DNA of 64,000 nucleotides from Naganishia liquefaciens (GCA_013423385.1 BLZA01000005.1:186001-250000), one strand, 5' to 3'. Positions 50,570-61,420 are shown, numbered from the stretch's first letter. Notes: a model not told the origin generated them from the sequence alone. Made by a program: numbers and translations.

Positions 50570-51916
50570 CCACCCTTCAATGGTGCTAGGCAGACCGCCA
50601 CTTTTCCGTTGTATAGAGCGCAGATAGCAAAGACAAGGTCTATACAAGGTATATACCGTCGAGCCGTGCGTATGCTCTAAGAGCAGTGATTGACGAGGTT
50701 GCGCGTCCAGCGCCCTGGCTGTACTCGGCTGGAGTGTGAGGTCTTGTTGTCGTCATCTGGGACAACTGAGGCTGTTCCTTCACATCATCGGGAAGAACCG
50801 TCACCTGTCTGGCATGACGATAAACCAGGCAAAAAAAGACTACAGACTTTGTTATATACTCTGCTCGGTAGTCTTGCTCAACAGCTGCAAAAGCTGTGCA
50901 CAAGTCATCTTGCGTCTTGTCGTTCGCCCCAAGACATGATGATTCTTTGGCCAAGCATGCACCGCCTACGCCCGTCAGGCTTGGGCGAATTCGTGTACCG
51001 CAGAAGACGATCGACGCGGCGAAGGATTTCGACGGGATGACGAATCTCGGCCGTCATGACTCTTGTTCGTGTTTATAGATCCCTCGGACATGGGGGCCCG
51101 GACAGCAAGACATATTCTCGAGTACCTGGCATGGCTGGGAAATTGGCTGGGATGTTCCGCCCACTGTTCCCAGCCTGGTCAGCCGTGTGGTCAGCGGTGC
51201 TAAAATAAGGTGACACACATGCCTCTGCTGATACGCAATCTGCATGTCCGACGCGTTCCGTAACGAGACCAACGTACCACCCCTCCGAGACCACCACGCT
51301 GATCTGATTCCATGCCCTATCCAGGGCCGCCGTTCGGTCGGCATCGCTATCCCTTGTTGTCTTGCGCTCGCGCGGTAGTAGGCCCATTGTTCGTCCCTGG
51401 TCGTCAGATGTCGCGTTTCATGTCCGACCGAGACGCGCTGAACGCGATGACACAAAACAAGGGGAACGCAGCCAGCTGGCCAGCCAGCTTGGGAATGAGA
51501 GCCAGGTCGGGAATGAGCGCGCGCGCGGGCGCGCGCGCGCTATTACGAAAAGCCCAGCTTTTCCGAGCGTGGTAATTGTACGGCACGGTACGGTCGCGCC
51601 CGGAATTCATGGCACGCCCGGCAAAGGAAAGAAAGGGAGGGAGGGAATGCCAAGCCCAAGCTGTGTCGCGTCTGATGAGCTGAATGAAGCCGGGGAGGGG
51701 CGGGGCGTTGATTGATCATTATTTTGTGTTTGTTTGGGCCAAGGGTGGCGATTACAAAGGGCAGTGCAGCCGTCATCAGCCATTCGTATAGGTATAGTTG
51801 GTTATATCGCACCGCTTCCTCGTTCGGGTCTCATTCCATTCATTCCGCTGGCCCGTGTCCCACCAGCACACAGACTCTCTCTTACACAGCACATCACACA
51901 ATCACACAATCACACC
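50570..51916. other. 1.35-kb intergenic region, LSB3 to GMC oxidoreductase
   Basis: No gene is recognised. It includes an alternating GC tract at 51517-51540, and a CACACAATCACACAATCACA leader just before the GMC start. A weak TATA-like TTATATCG occurs about 110 bp upstream of that start. Confidence 0.4.
51517..51540. repeat. Alternating (GC)n tract
   Basis: There are 24 bp of alternating G and C with one GGG interruption, potentially Z-DNA forming. It lies about 375 bp upstream of the GMC oxidoreductase start. Confidence 0.85.
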
Positions 51917-54220
51917 ATGAAGCGCACGTCGGTCGCCGTCGTCGCTGCAACGCTCGTCGCGTCGTCGGCGTCAGCGTTCCATATCCCTGGTCCGCGGGAT
52001 GGTCAGCTGCAGGAACGAGCCATCATCGATGGCATGGTCAAGAGCAGTGACCTCTACAAGCGCGGTATCGTCCAAGTCAACCAGCTCAACTCGAGCTATG
52101 GTGCGTCTCATGGAACCCCGCGTGTGCGCACGCGCGCGCGTTTCCGCAATTCGCTGATGAAACCCTTGTTGCAGACTATGTCATCGCCGGCGGTGGTCTC
52201 GCCGGTCTCGTGCTCGCCTCTCGCTTGACGGAAGACGCCAACAAGACCGTCCTCGTGATCGAAGCCGGCAACACGGGCTACGAAGTGCAAAACAAGATCG
52301 ACGTCCCGGGCAACGCCTACTACTCGTCGTTGCTCAACACCGACTATGACTGGCAGTACAAGACGGCACCGCAGGCTCAGCTCGACAACCGAGTTCTCGA
52401 TTGGCCGCGAGGCCGAGTGCTCGGTGGATCAACGGCCGTCAACGGTCTCTACCTCGTTCGACCGTCTTCGCTCGAAGTCAACGCATGGGCCGGACTCGCC
52501 GGTCCCAACGGCACCGAATACTGGGGCTGGGATAGCTTGTTCGCCGCAATGAAGAAATCTGAGCGATTCACGCCGCCGACCGATGCCATTGCCGAGGAAT
52601 TCGACATTCGGTACAATCTTGAATCCCACGGCACCTCGGGCCCGCTGGATTACTCGTATCCGGGCTACCTGCTGCCCATCGTGGCCGACTGGACGACCGT
52701 GCTCGAGAACATTGGTATCCTCGGCAGCCCGGACCCGAACGGCGGTCAAGGCTGGGGCGCCTTTGTCGCGACCAGCTCCATCAACCCGACCAACTGGACC
52801 CGATCGTACGCGCGATCCGCCTACATTGATCCCTTGCCGCCGCGAGCCAACTTGCACATTCTCGCCAACACGCGTGTCATGAAGGTCAACACGCAGGCCA
52901 ACTCGGATGGAACCGTCAAGGCGACCGGAATCTCGTACGCCACCACGCCCGACGCCGCGTGGCAAAACGTGACGGCCAACCAGGAAGTGATCCTCGCCGG
53001 CGGCGCCATCGGTTCTCCGCACATGCTCTTGCTCAGCGGTATCGGACCCAAGGCGCAGCTCGAGCAATTCAACATTCCTACCGTTGTCGACCTGCCCGGT
53101 GTCGGTGAACACTTGCAGGACCACCTGGCTTCGCAAGTGATTTACAAGACGACCGGACAGACGGCCGCACAGGAAGCCGTCAACCAGACGCTCGTCAATG
53201 GTTCTTCGACATTCTTGTCGTTTGTTAACTCGGCCATTGCGTACAGCAACATTACCGACCTGTTTGGCGACTATGCTCCCGAGTTTAAAAAGACGGTCAC
53301 CGATAACGCCACTTGGGCTGTCGAGACCTTATCGCCAACGTCAGACTCGACCGTTCGTGCAGGATACGCCGCCACATACGCCGTTCAAGCCGAACAATTG
53401 ATCCTCTCTCCGATCGGCCAAGTCGAACTGTTGCTCGGTCTGACGGGTACCGCCCAGGGTGGCGACGACTCGGTCGCCGTCCAGGCCGCCCTGCAGCGAT
53501 CCTTCTCGCGCGGACGACTGTACCTCAACAACTCGAACCCGTGGGAGTACCCCATCATTGACCCCAACTACCTCGCCCACCCGGCCGACGTTTGGTTGCT
53601 CCGAGAGGGACTCAAGCTCGCGCGAAAGATTGCCACCACCCAGCCATTTTCGGCCACATTGACGAGCGAGGTCTTCCCCGGAAACACGGTCAACAGCGAT
53701 GCCGAATGGGACGCATGGCTCAAGACGGTCGTCACCACCGAGTACCACCCCTCGGGAGCATGCTCCATGTTGCCGCTCGAACAGGGCGGTGTCGTCGGTG
53801 CCGACTTGAAGGTCCACGGAACGACCAACTTGCGTGTCATTGATTCCTCGGTCTTCCCGATCGAGTTCGCCGCACATTTGATGTCAATCACCTATGGACT
53901 GGCCGAGAAGGGCGCTGACATCATCAAGCAGGTGAGTATGGGCCGCGGGTCGTTTCGCGCATTTCCTTACAACTCTGTGTGGTTTTTTTCTTCAGGAACA
54001 CATGGCTGTCCCTATCTCTGCTGCAAACAGCAACAATGCAACCAGCACCCGATCCGGATCGGCCAGCAGCACGTCCGCGTCCGGTAGCGCCACCGGTGCT
54101 AACGCCAATGCCGCTGCGACGACGGCCCCCGCGAGCGGTGCATCCGTTGTTTCCGTCTCGCGAGGCGGAATCGTTGCGGCCGCAGCCATTGCGCTGGGCG
54201 CTCTCGCCGTTTTGGCATAG
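51917..54220 (+). CDS. Secreted GMC oxidoreductase with C-terminal membrane/GPI-type tail
   Basis: Three exons (51917-52100, 52175-53931, 53996-54220; introns 74 and 64 nt) give 721 aa. A cleavable signal peptide is likely (MKRTSVAVVAATLVA with ASA near residue 20). The FAD fold starts DYVIAGGGLAGLVLASRL, followed by VLVIEAGNTGYE and the GMC signature DWPRGRVLGGSTAVNGLYLV. The second signature is GGAIGSPHMLLLSGIGPKAQ. The catalytic region includes YHPSGACSMLP (His) and, in the usual second catalytic position, FAAHLMSITYGLAEKGADI. The last exon encodes a Ser/Thr/Ala-rich linker and a hydrophobic end (IVAAAAIALGALAVLA), as in GPI-anchored proteins. Many N-glycosylation sequons are present (NGTE, NWTR, NITD, NATW). 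Codon use is strongly C-biased, suggesting high expression. The substrate (aryl alcohol, sugar or other) is not determined. Confidence 0.9.
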
Positions 54221-54444
54221 ATGGGTCAGGTGGGCCTTTTTGGGAGTTTACGATCAGCCTCTCTCCAAAGGCTTTGGAAAGATTTCGTGCGGGATACCCT
54301 CGCCCGCTTCGGACATTTAATTAGATGGCGCTTGCCTTTCTTCTCGTCGCATTGTCTTGTCAATCACATTCGTTTGCCATCGTCACAAGGATGGATGTAG
54401 CATATACCCATTGCATTCTAGACAATACACATCGGGATATTCAT

Positions 54445-55141
54445 CTACTGGGCGTATTTGACCATTTCGAATTCCTTGTGCGTAAAGCCGCATTTTTCGT
54501 AGAACGCTGTGGCCCTTTTTGTTAAAACCCAGGTTGCGATCGAGACGACGGGGGCGGCAGAAGGGACTCACGGATATTGCCCTCGTTGCAATCCAAGATG
54601 GTCTTGTAGCACCCGACCTTTTCCGCAATCTCGGTCAACGCGACAATGACGCGCCGGCCGAGATTCTTGCCCCGGCGGGAAGCATCCACACTGACATCCT
54701 CGATATGCCCGACCAAGCCTGCATTCCTCAAAAACTTGCGCTCGACGAGCAGCGTCGCCGTCGCGATAATCTTGCCCGTCGGGACGTGTTCAAAAACGAG
54801 CACATAATACGTATCGGGCCGGGCGAGCATTTCGTCGAACCGGGCTTCGTATGCCGCGGGGGAAAGATCGGGCGCGACGGTCAACCCGGCGAGAACGGAG
54901 AGGTGGCCGGTACGATGATCATCCCTCGCGAGCGGTCGTGCCTACTGAGACGGGGGCGATCGGGCACCCCAAAGTGGGTCAGGCAAAGGAAAAAGCAAAA
55001 AGCAGCCAGGGAGAAACCCCTCGGGGTACGCACAATGATCTGGTCGGGGGTGTCCTCTTTGATGCCCGCGTCCGTCGAAGCGGGGACGAGCAGCGGATCA
55101 AAGAGGTAAGGGACTCCGTTGGCGTTGAGGAAGGGGGACAT
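54445..55141 (-). CDS. GNA1: Glucosamine-6-phosphate N-acetyltransferase
   Basis: Gna1 acetylates glucosamine 6-phosphate, an early step to UDP-GlcNAc for chitin, N-glycans and GPI anchors. Exons are 55034-55141, 54572-54941 and 54445-54506 (introns 92 and 65 nt), giving 179 aa. After MSPFLNANGVPYLFDPLLVP, splicing enters the GNAT domain: ARPLARDDHRTGHLSVLAGL, YYVLVFEHVPTGKIIATATL, then HIEDVSVDASRRGKNLGRRV, which carries the acetyl-CoA loop RRGKNLG. The end is YKTILDCNEGNI spliced to PFYEKCGFTHKEFEMVKYAQ, close to yeast Gna1. The gene is divergent from the J-domain gene. Confidence 0.92.
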
Positions 55142-55493
55142 GATCAGGGGCTTGTGCCATGCCTCGGGGAGTGCGCGGAAGGGCGGGGGAGCGGTTGTGG
55201 TTGACGAGGAATATACGGGACGCGCGCGACGCAGCGGCCACCAGCAGGGGCATCCGAGACTGCGTTTTGCATCCGGTGGCTTACCTAATTCCCCCCTTCC
55301 GCTCTCCCTCTGCCGGAGATGGCCGGAGCCAGAGTGTCTCGCCTCGCAACGATCGATCGTTGGATTCTCGGCTTTCGACTGGGAGCATGGAGATACCAAG
55401 CAAGCAAGGCTCGCTCATGGCCTTTCCTTTTCTCATCGGGGTCATCCACCACGCACGGCATTCCCACGACAATACCCACAACGACTTCACGAC
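55142..55493. promoter_or_regulatory. Divergent promoter interval, GNA1 / J-domain gene
   Basis: About 350 bp separates the two starts. The plus frame of the J-domain gene is open upstream to 55119, overlapping the GNA1 start, but that extension lacks motifs. Confidence 0.35.
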
Positions 55494-56786
55494 ATGCCTC
55501 GACCACGAGATACCGCACACAGGCTGCTTGCAACGAGCGGATGGGCATGCCACTACTGCTCGACGACAACCTTACGGGCACCGATCATGCCCTTCACGTC
55601 GACGTTGACGACAACGACGACGACGACGTCGGTCGGCAAAACCTCTTCATTTCCCACCACGATGACGCCCATCCGCCGTTACGCTCAAGCTGCTACAGCA
55701 CCTTCATCGGAAGAAACAGCAGACGATGAACCTCCTCCGTCACGTCGTGCACGTCACCCTGAGGGCGCCCAGTATCCGTTTCCGAGCAAGAAGAATCCGA
55801 GTCCGTACGAGATTTTGCATTTACCGACGACCGCGGATCCGAAAGAGATCAAGCAGAGGTGTAAGTCGTTTGGAACCCATGTATCCCCCGCGCGCGCAAC
55901 AATGCCAACCGCCTTCATCGTAGATTACCGCCTCGCCCTGCTCTATCACCCGGACTCGACCCACCCTTCCTCCTCCCCGCACAACTTTAGCCTCCTCAAC
56001 CGCGCCTACAAGCTCCTCTCCTCGCCGCATTCGCGCGCGACGTACCATCGCACAGGACACGGCTGGGGCACAGCCCACGACGTTGCAGCCGGACGAACGG
56101 GCGGTGCCGCGGGAGGCTTCAACCGTGCGAGTGATGAAGAGTTGCGTAGACAGGCACGGGCACGGGCGTATAGCTATGCGTACTCGAGTGGCGGGTCAAC
56201 GGGGTATGGACGTGGCGGGCAGGCGTACGATCAGGCGAGGTGGGGTGGAACGGATCGTCAAGAGGGGGGCGCCGGGGGGCCGAATCCGAATGGGAATTAC
56301 ACGACGAATACGAGGTTTATCGGGTCGTTGCTTATTGTCGTGAGTGGAATCGCCAAGTTCCAGATCTACAAGGAATTCGTCGCTGAGTATTATTGTTCTC
56401 AGAGCGTCTTGTTTAGCCTGATTCAGTACAACCGCGCTCTCAACGCCTCTCTATGGACGCAAGAACTCCTCGACGCAAAACACATGGGGTACGTCCCGAC
56501 ATTGCATCACCCCCCGCCCATCCGTTCCATCTGCTGATCCGCACCTCTCAATCACAGAGCCTCCCAAGCCCTCGCCGAGGCGCACCACGAAGCGGCACTG
56601 TACGGCCGCGAGCGGCGTGAACGTATTCGTCGGCTCGTGCGTAGTCGGGAAGTCGAGAAGGAATTCGAACGTAGGCTAGCCGAGGCCGAGGCGAGACGGG
56701 CCGAGACGGGGCACCAGGCGCCCGTGGTGGACCTGGAGCCGGAAGTATGTAATGATCAGGTGATCCGCGATGTGTTGAAGCGATAG
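55494..56786 (+). CDS. J-domain (DnaJ/Hsp40) protein, possibly mitochondrial and membrane-anchored
   Basis: Exons 55494-55860, 55924-56488 and 56558-56786 give 386 aa. The J domain starts PFPSKKNPSPYEILHLPTTA, continues across intron 1 as KQRYYRLALLYHPDSTHP (HPD motif present) and ends LLNRAYKLLSSPHSRATYHR. A Gly/Arg/Tyr-rich segment follows, then a hydrophobic stretch (FIGSLLIVVSGIAKFQIY) that may cross a membrane. The tail is a highly charged helix beginning ASQALAEAHHEAALYGRERR. The start is uncertain: ATGs at 55494, 55587 and further downstream are all in frame, and the MTPIRRYAQAATAPSS segment looks like a mitochondrial presequence. The order (J domain, then TM, then charged tail) resembles fungal Jid1-type proteins. 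J domains stimulate Hsp70 ATPase activity. Confidence 0.75.
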
Positions 56787-57120
56787 GGACGTGGATATCA
56801 CGGATCGATATCGTCCCGATGCGGTATGGTCAATCACATTTCGGGGAAGCGATGTCGGGCCTGTCCAGTCTAGTGTTGCTGGATCTCGGATTGCGGAGCG
56901 AATAAGTCCTAGATCCTTTTTGCACCGGCGTGTGTGATGCCGGATTGGCTTAGCGGTGGGATTGCGCCAACAGCGGAACTACGGCAATCCGGAGAGCGCA
57001 TTTGAAAAGGTTCCGTCGACCGTACGCTTCGTAGCTCGAACAGAGGCCCGCGCGGGAGCATGTGTCATCGGATGACCGTGCCGTAGCCGGTAAATTCGAG
57101 CAGCCTCGCCTTGGCGACCA
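56787..57120. other. Convergent 3' intergenic region
   Basis: This 330-bp gap lies between the stop codons of the J-domain gene and RER2. It contains a short inverted pair (GCCGGATT and AATCCGGA, about 56939-56993). No gene is recognised. Confidence 0.35.
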
Positions 57121-58340
57121 TCATCTCCATCCCTCGGCGCGCATGTACACGCTCCGCTGATACGTCAGCAGGATTCGGATCATCTCCTTGAGCCCGAATT
57201 GCGGCCACAGGGCTTTCACAAAGTGGAGCTGTGTGCGGGAGGATGTCTGAGAGAGCAGGGCACCCGTGTCGTGAGCTTCTTATTTTGCGATTCGGAGGGC
57301 CGGGGGGGGGGGAACGAGCGACGACTCACCTGCCACATCAAGAAGTCGCTCAACCGCCTTACGTCGCTCGTCCGTACCAAAACATCCACGGGCACGGGTG
57401 TTGCTTCTCTTTCCTCCTCAGGCGCGAGATCCCGCGGAAGAAGCACACGCGGTGCGTTGGTGGAGAGATGGCGTTCGATGTGGTCGGGCGTGATCGCGCT
57501 GCGGGAACGTCAGCGGGGAAAGCTATCGTACGGCCGTCAAGGGGCTCACGTGGGTGGTATTAAACCCTTTTCGACGTCGTGGATCGTTTCTTTGATGGCT
57601 GTTGTCACTTCATCCCTTGATGTATAAGGACAACATACGTTCAAGACAGCTCTGGAAAGGGAACCCGTCAGGATCATGATCGTCGAGGCCCGCGAACAAG
57701 ACCTGGAACAAGAAGACTCACGTCTGATACCCGGCTGTATCCCTTTCCATCGATTCGACCGCTTCCAGCACATCGGGGGGCAACATCTCGCGCCGACCGA
57801 GGAAATTGACCTTGATATCGTTTGTCTGCATGTAATCGCTGAATGGTCCGTCATCAGGCCACGATGTCCGGAGGGAAAATGCTCAAGACTACTTGCCCAG
57901 CTTCACATAGTCTTCGAAGTCTTCCCCTCGTCAGCTCGAGCAGGCCCTCGACTTCGTCTTTCGGTCGTGCAAAATTGTCAATGGAAAACGCATAGACGGT
58001 GATATAGCGTATCCGTAAATCAAGACATAGCGAGAGCGTCTTTGTATCCCACAAAACACCTGAATCAGCGACCTAGTTCCCCCACGTGTTTTTCTCAACG
58101 GTCCAAGCTCACCCCTTTGAGACTCTCAAACCCTTCCTCATGCCCGCGCTTGACAATCCACCCTCGCTCGCGCGCCCACCGACGGTTTCCATCCATCACG
58201 AACGCTACGTGTCTCGGCACCGGTCCGGCACGGAGGATTCTCAGGATGAGGGAATGCAGGGATCTTGACAAGTATGTGAGAAGGGATGAGGGGAAGCGGA
58301 GGATGAAGGAGGGGATGTATGGGTGGAGGGAGGATAGCAT
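57121..58340 (-). CDS. RER2: cis-Prenyltransferase (dehydrodolichyl diphosphate synthase, Rer2/Srt1)
   Basis: This enzyme builds the long polyprenyl chain of dolichol, the lipid carrier for N-glycosylation, at the ER. Six exons (58113-58340, 57897-58039, 57722-57838, 57550-57651, 57330-57498, 57121-57228) sum to 288 aa. The catalytic motif [18 protein letters not shown] (Asp50) is intact. [20 protein letters not shown] and [17 protein letters not shown] follow. The C-terminal signatures are [31 protein letters not shown] and [14 protein letters not shown]. The N-terminal 40 residues are hydrophobic and may associate with the membrane. Intron 1 ends in AAG and intron 2 is GC-AG (57839-57896). 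Intron 5 contains an 11-G run. Longer in-frame N-termini exist up to 58622 but have no motif. Confidence 0.93.
57302..57312. repeat. Poly(G) run in RER2 intron 5
   Basis: There are 11 consecutive G bases on the plus strand (C on the coding strand) inside the 101-nt intron 57229-57329. It is a likely sequencing or replication slippage site. Confidence 0.9.
57839..57896 (-). other. GC-AG intron in RER2
   Basis: The donor is GCTGG followed by GCAAGT and the acceptor is CCATTCAG. Length is 58 nt. It joins RRLCEAG to [14 protein letters not shown]. The adjacent GT (GCAA/GTAGTC) does not give an open frame here. Confidence 0.8.
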
Positions 58341-58827
58341 GGTTGATGATGTGCTCTGAAAGGTGGGCGAGCGGCGGGAAGAATCGCGTGGAGATTCCCT
58401 TGCGCCTTTGGTCTTGCGGCGGGTTTCTTGTGTGGTGCTCGGTGGCCGAATAGCAGTGTTCGTGTCGAGACGTCGTCGTCTTGCGTATCCTGGTGCGCCG
58501 TCACTGCAGAAAACCTCAACGGTGGAAGCAGGCAAAGTGGAAGCCCAGGCGTGAGCTGAGACATTTCCCGATCGCCTTGTTCCCCTTCTTCTTCGGCTCC
58601 GAGACACCGCATGAGTCAGCAATCTCTCGGCGTCGGCGTCTCCGTTGATCAGCGTCGGTGGAGTGACTCAAAGGGTGACGGGATAAGCGACAAGCTCCGG
58701 GCACACGGGGCGTCGAGACAACATCCACAGTCGCTACTCTCGCTCACATCAAACATCTCAACCGGTCATCGCGTCTGTGCGCGGGCGGTAAACACTCTTA
58801 AAGACAAGAAGCGGAGAAGAGGCAAAG
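58341..58827. promoter_or_regulatory. Divergent promoter interval, RER2 / UBC6
   Basis: About 490 bp separates the starts of two ER-linked genes. No TATA box is obvious. Minus-strand frames here only extend RER2 upstream. Confidence 0.4.
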
Positions 58828-60195
58828 ATGGCGACCAAGATTGCAACGAAACGTGTAAGTCTATCAGCAATGTCCCTCTGACGATACCTGCCTTCCGATC
58901 TGCTCACGCCCTGCCCCAACAGCTCCAAAAGGAGTTTCAAGCGATGCAGAAATCGCCGCCGCCATTCTGCGTGGCAAGATTCGAAGAGAAGAATATACTC
59001 GATTGTGCGTCTCCATTCCCTCCCCCCCTCGGTTTCCTGGTGTATCATCCGACGGCGTTTAACCTATGCGATCTCTACAGGGCATTTCATCATCGTAAGA
59101 CGTATCACAGTCTCTGCTCGGCGCATCGTTTTCACCTCGATTCTCATCTCACATAGCGCGGTCCTCCAGATAGCCCTTACGCTGGCGGCGAATATCACGG
59201 CCTCATCATGTTCCCCTCTGAATACCCGTACGGTTTTTCTCCCAAGCCTCCATATGTCCTCCTGCTCACTCTCTCCCTCTGCACAGCTTCAAACCACCAG
59301 ACATCAAGCTTTTTACCCCGTCCGGCCGCTTCGAGACAAATACCAAGATCTGCATGAGCATGACTTCGTACCACCCTTCCTCGTGGAATGCCGCGTGGAG
59401 CGTGGCAACGATCTTGACCGGCCTATTGAGCTTTATGCTCGGTGATGAGTAAGTCTTGGGAAAAGAGTTGGAACTGTGATAGGCGGTGTTGATGGGTTTG
59501 ATTCCGTGGGGCAGGATCACGACGGGTGCGGTCAAGACGACGGATGAGGAAAAGAAGCGGTTTGCAGCGGCAAGTCATGCGTTCAACATCGCGAATCGGA
59601 AATTCAGAGTGAGTGCATTCGATCGTGGCGTCGCCCAGCAAGGGAAATACTGATCGTACAATCGCAATAGGACATCTTCCCCGAGGTACGCCCGGCTTCC
59701 CACCCCCCCCCCCGCCCCCTTGCGCACCCACCCACACAGCTCACATTCATCCCTCATCCCCACAGTACGCCGGTCCCGAAATGAAAGACCTACCCGACAT
59801 GGGACTTCCCAAACCGGTAAGTCACCCCTTCCCCCCCCCCCTTCCCTCTCTCTCTCTCTCCCTCCCTGTCCACCCGTTCCCGTCTGCTGACCACCTTGCT
59901 CCGCGGGTCGCAGACGGGCCCGACGACGTTGACATCACCAGCAGCGGAAGAACCCGATACTGATCGCGCACCGGCAGACCTCGTAAGCCCGCCGCCGCCA
60001 CCACGCACGACCGACACCCCCGAATCCCTGGTGTCATCAGCGGCGGCGGCGACTACGACGGCGACGACGACGATGCGGACGGGGATACAGCAGCAGCCGG
60101 GGGTGGTCGGGGTAAGGCAGAGCTGGTTTGCGCGGTGGCGGTGGGTGCTGGCGGCCCTGGCGGTGATTATCCTTGGGCGGATATCGAGTTCGTAG
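58828..60195 (+). CDS. UBC6: ER tail-anchored ubiquitin-conjugating enzyme E2 (Ubc6/UBE2J2)
   Basis: Ubc6 is the tail-anchored E2 of ER-associated degradation, working with Doa10. Nine exons (58828-58854, 58923-59004, 59081-59094, 59157-59227, 59287-59448, 59515-59608, 59671-59685, 59766-59816, 59914-60195) sum to 265 aa. The start [20 protein letters not shown] is typical. [20 protein letters not shown] leads to the active-site region [20 protein letters not shown], where the catalytic Cys falls at residue 87, the same number as in yeast Ubc6. The C-terminus is Pro/Thr/Ala-rich and ends with a basic residue cluster and a single membrane span ([14 protein letters not shown]). Exons 3 and 7 are only 14 and 15 nt. 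Two introns carry 11-C runs. Confidence 0.96.
59703..59713. repeat. Poly(C) run in UBC6 intron 7
   Basis: There are 11 consecutive C bases within the 80-nt intron 59686-59765. A second 11-C run followed by a CT repeat occurs at 59831-59841 in the next intron (59817-59913). Confidence 0.9.
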
Positions 60196-61420
60196 CGTCT
60201 CCCCGCTCCCGTGTTTGGGTGATTTTTCGCTTTCGGGGAGTGTGGATTGTGCGGCTCGAAGGGTTTCCGGGTTGTATCGTGTTCTCGGTTCGGTATGGCT
60301 GTATGATCATTGTTGGACTGGCTTTTTTTCCGACGTTGTTTGGATCTGACGGCGGTCCTGACTTGTCTGTGGGACCCTTGGCGTTCTTGCATATGCACCT
60401 TGCGGAAAACGGACGATCACGGCCTGGTGGCTTGCCGGGGTTCGAGCAACAAGAAGGAGCACTATAACGTTTCCTGGGACGTGCATTTCGTGTGGTTGCC
60501 TTGCAGACAAGGGCTCGAGGGGGGGGGAGGCGAAAACCATCCCGTCCCTAAGGGAGAGTACCGAGCCAACGTTTCCTCCCACTTTGACCGAGCAGAGGCC
60601 CCGTCGAACCCTTTGGCGTGCCTGTTATATTCTCTGTCATGGACTAACACTCTTATACACGCCATTGCGCTAGCGAGCTGTGAAGCTCGTATGATCGCGA
60701 GAAAGCATAACTGACAAGAGGTTCCGCCTCTTGATAATAAGAGTAGTGCATATTGTGGACGTGTATGATTACGCATAATTCACATGGCATGCAAGAATGA
60801 ACGAATCCGGGGTGACTGGAATCAAGAGGGAACCTGGGTTGTGGTTGTGGTTGATGCAACGTCTGGCCCAATACACCATTGGTATGACCGCTTGAGCCAC
60901 CTTCAACCGGGCCAGCCTTGCCAACTCCGGATCCTTAACCGGTTCTTCATCTTTTGCGCCTCTTCATCCCCGTACGTGCTTGGCCATCGACGTTTCGGAA
61001 CCAAATCAGGATCCGCATTTCGCAATCGCACGGGGCAGTCACGCTTTCCGCGCGATCAAAACAATAATATTATCAATACATCGCCGAGGATGATCGGCGC
61101 ACCGGGCGGACCTGTGCACTGGAATCCCGAACTCGGGATGACGTGAGCGGGGGGATATGGACGCAGTGGGAATCATCAAACAACGTGCCGGGCGGGCGTG
61201 TGGGTCACATGCAGCGCTGGACGGCGGGGATTCCAAGGGTGGAAGTGAGACAGGGCGTACAGGATGTCGACCACCATCGCAATCGGATCGGATCTTGGAC
61301 GGATCGGGCAGGATTCAGACGGCGCCTCGTTTCAGTTTGCCTGGCTTGGCACATATATCATCCATAGCACAGTCGAACGCACCGCAAAGCCCAACGGCAG
61401 GTCGACGACACACACGCACG
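60196..61420. other. 1.2-kb intergenic region, UBC6 to haem-oxygenase-fold gene
   Basis: No gene is recognised. A 120-aa plus frame at 60784-61146 lacks motifs and an obvious splice context, so it is more likely UTR or promoter. The in-frame upstream extension from 61157 also has no motif. Confidence 0.4.

Noticed and set aside
52429-53136. A 235-aa minus-strand frame antisense to the GMC oxidoreductase
   Set aside because: It is rich in Arg, Val and Gly as expected of an antisense shadow of a C-biased gene, and shows no domain. The sense frame is clearly the gene.
56936-57000. tRNA-like A box (TGGCTTAGCGG) with a matching inverted pair
   Set aside because: No B box (GGTTCGANTCC) and no cloverleaf follow within the right distance; it is most likely a chance hairpin.
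60784-61146. A 120-aa plus-strand open frame
   Set aside because: It has no family motif, no splice context and atypical composition; it probably belongs to UTR or promoter sequence.
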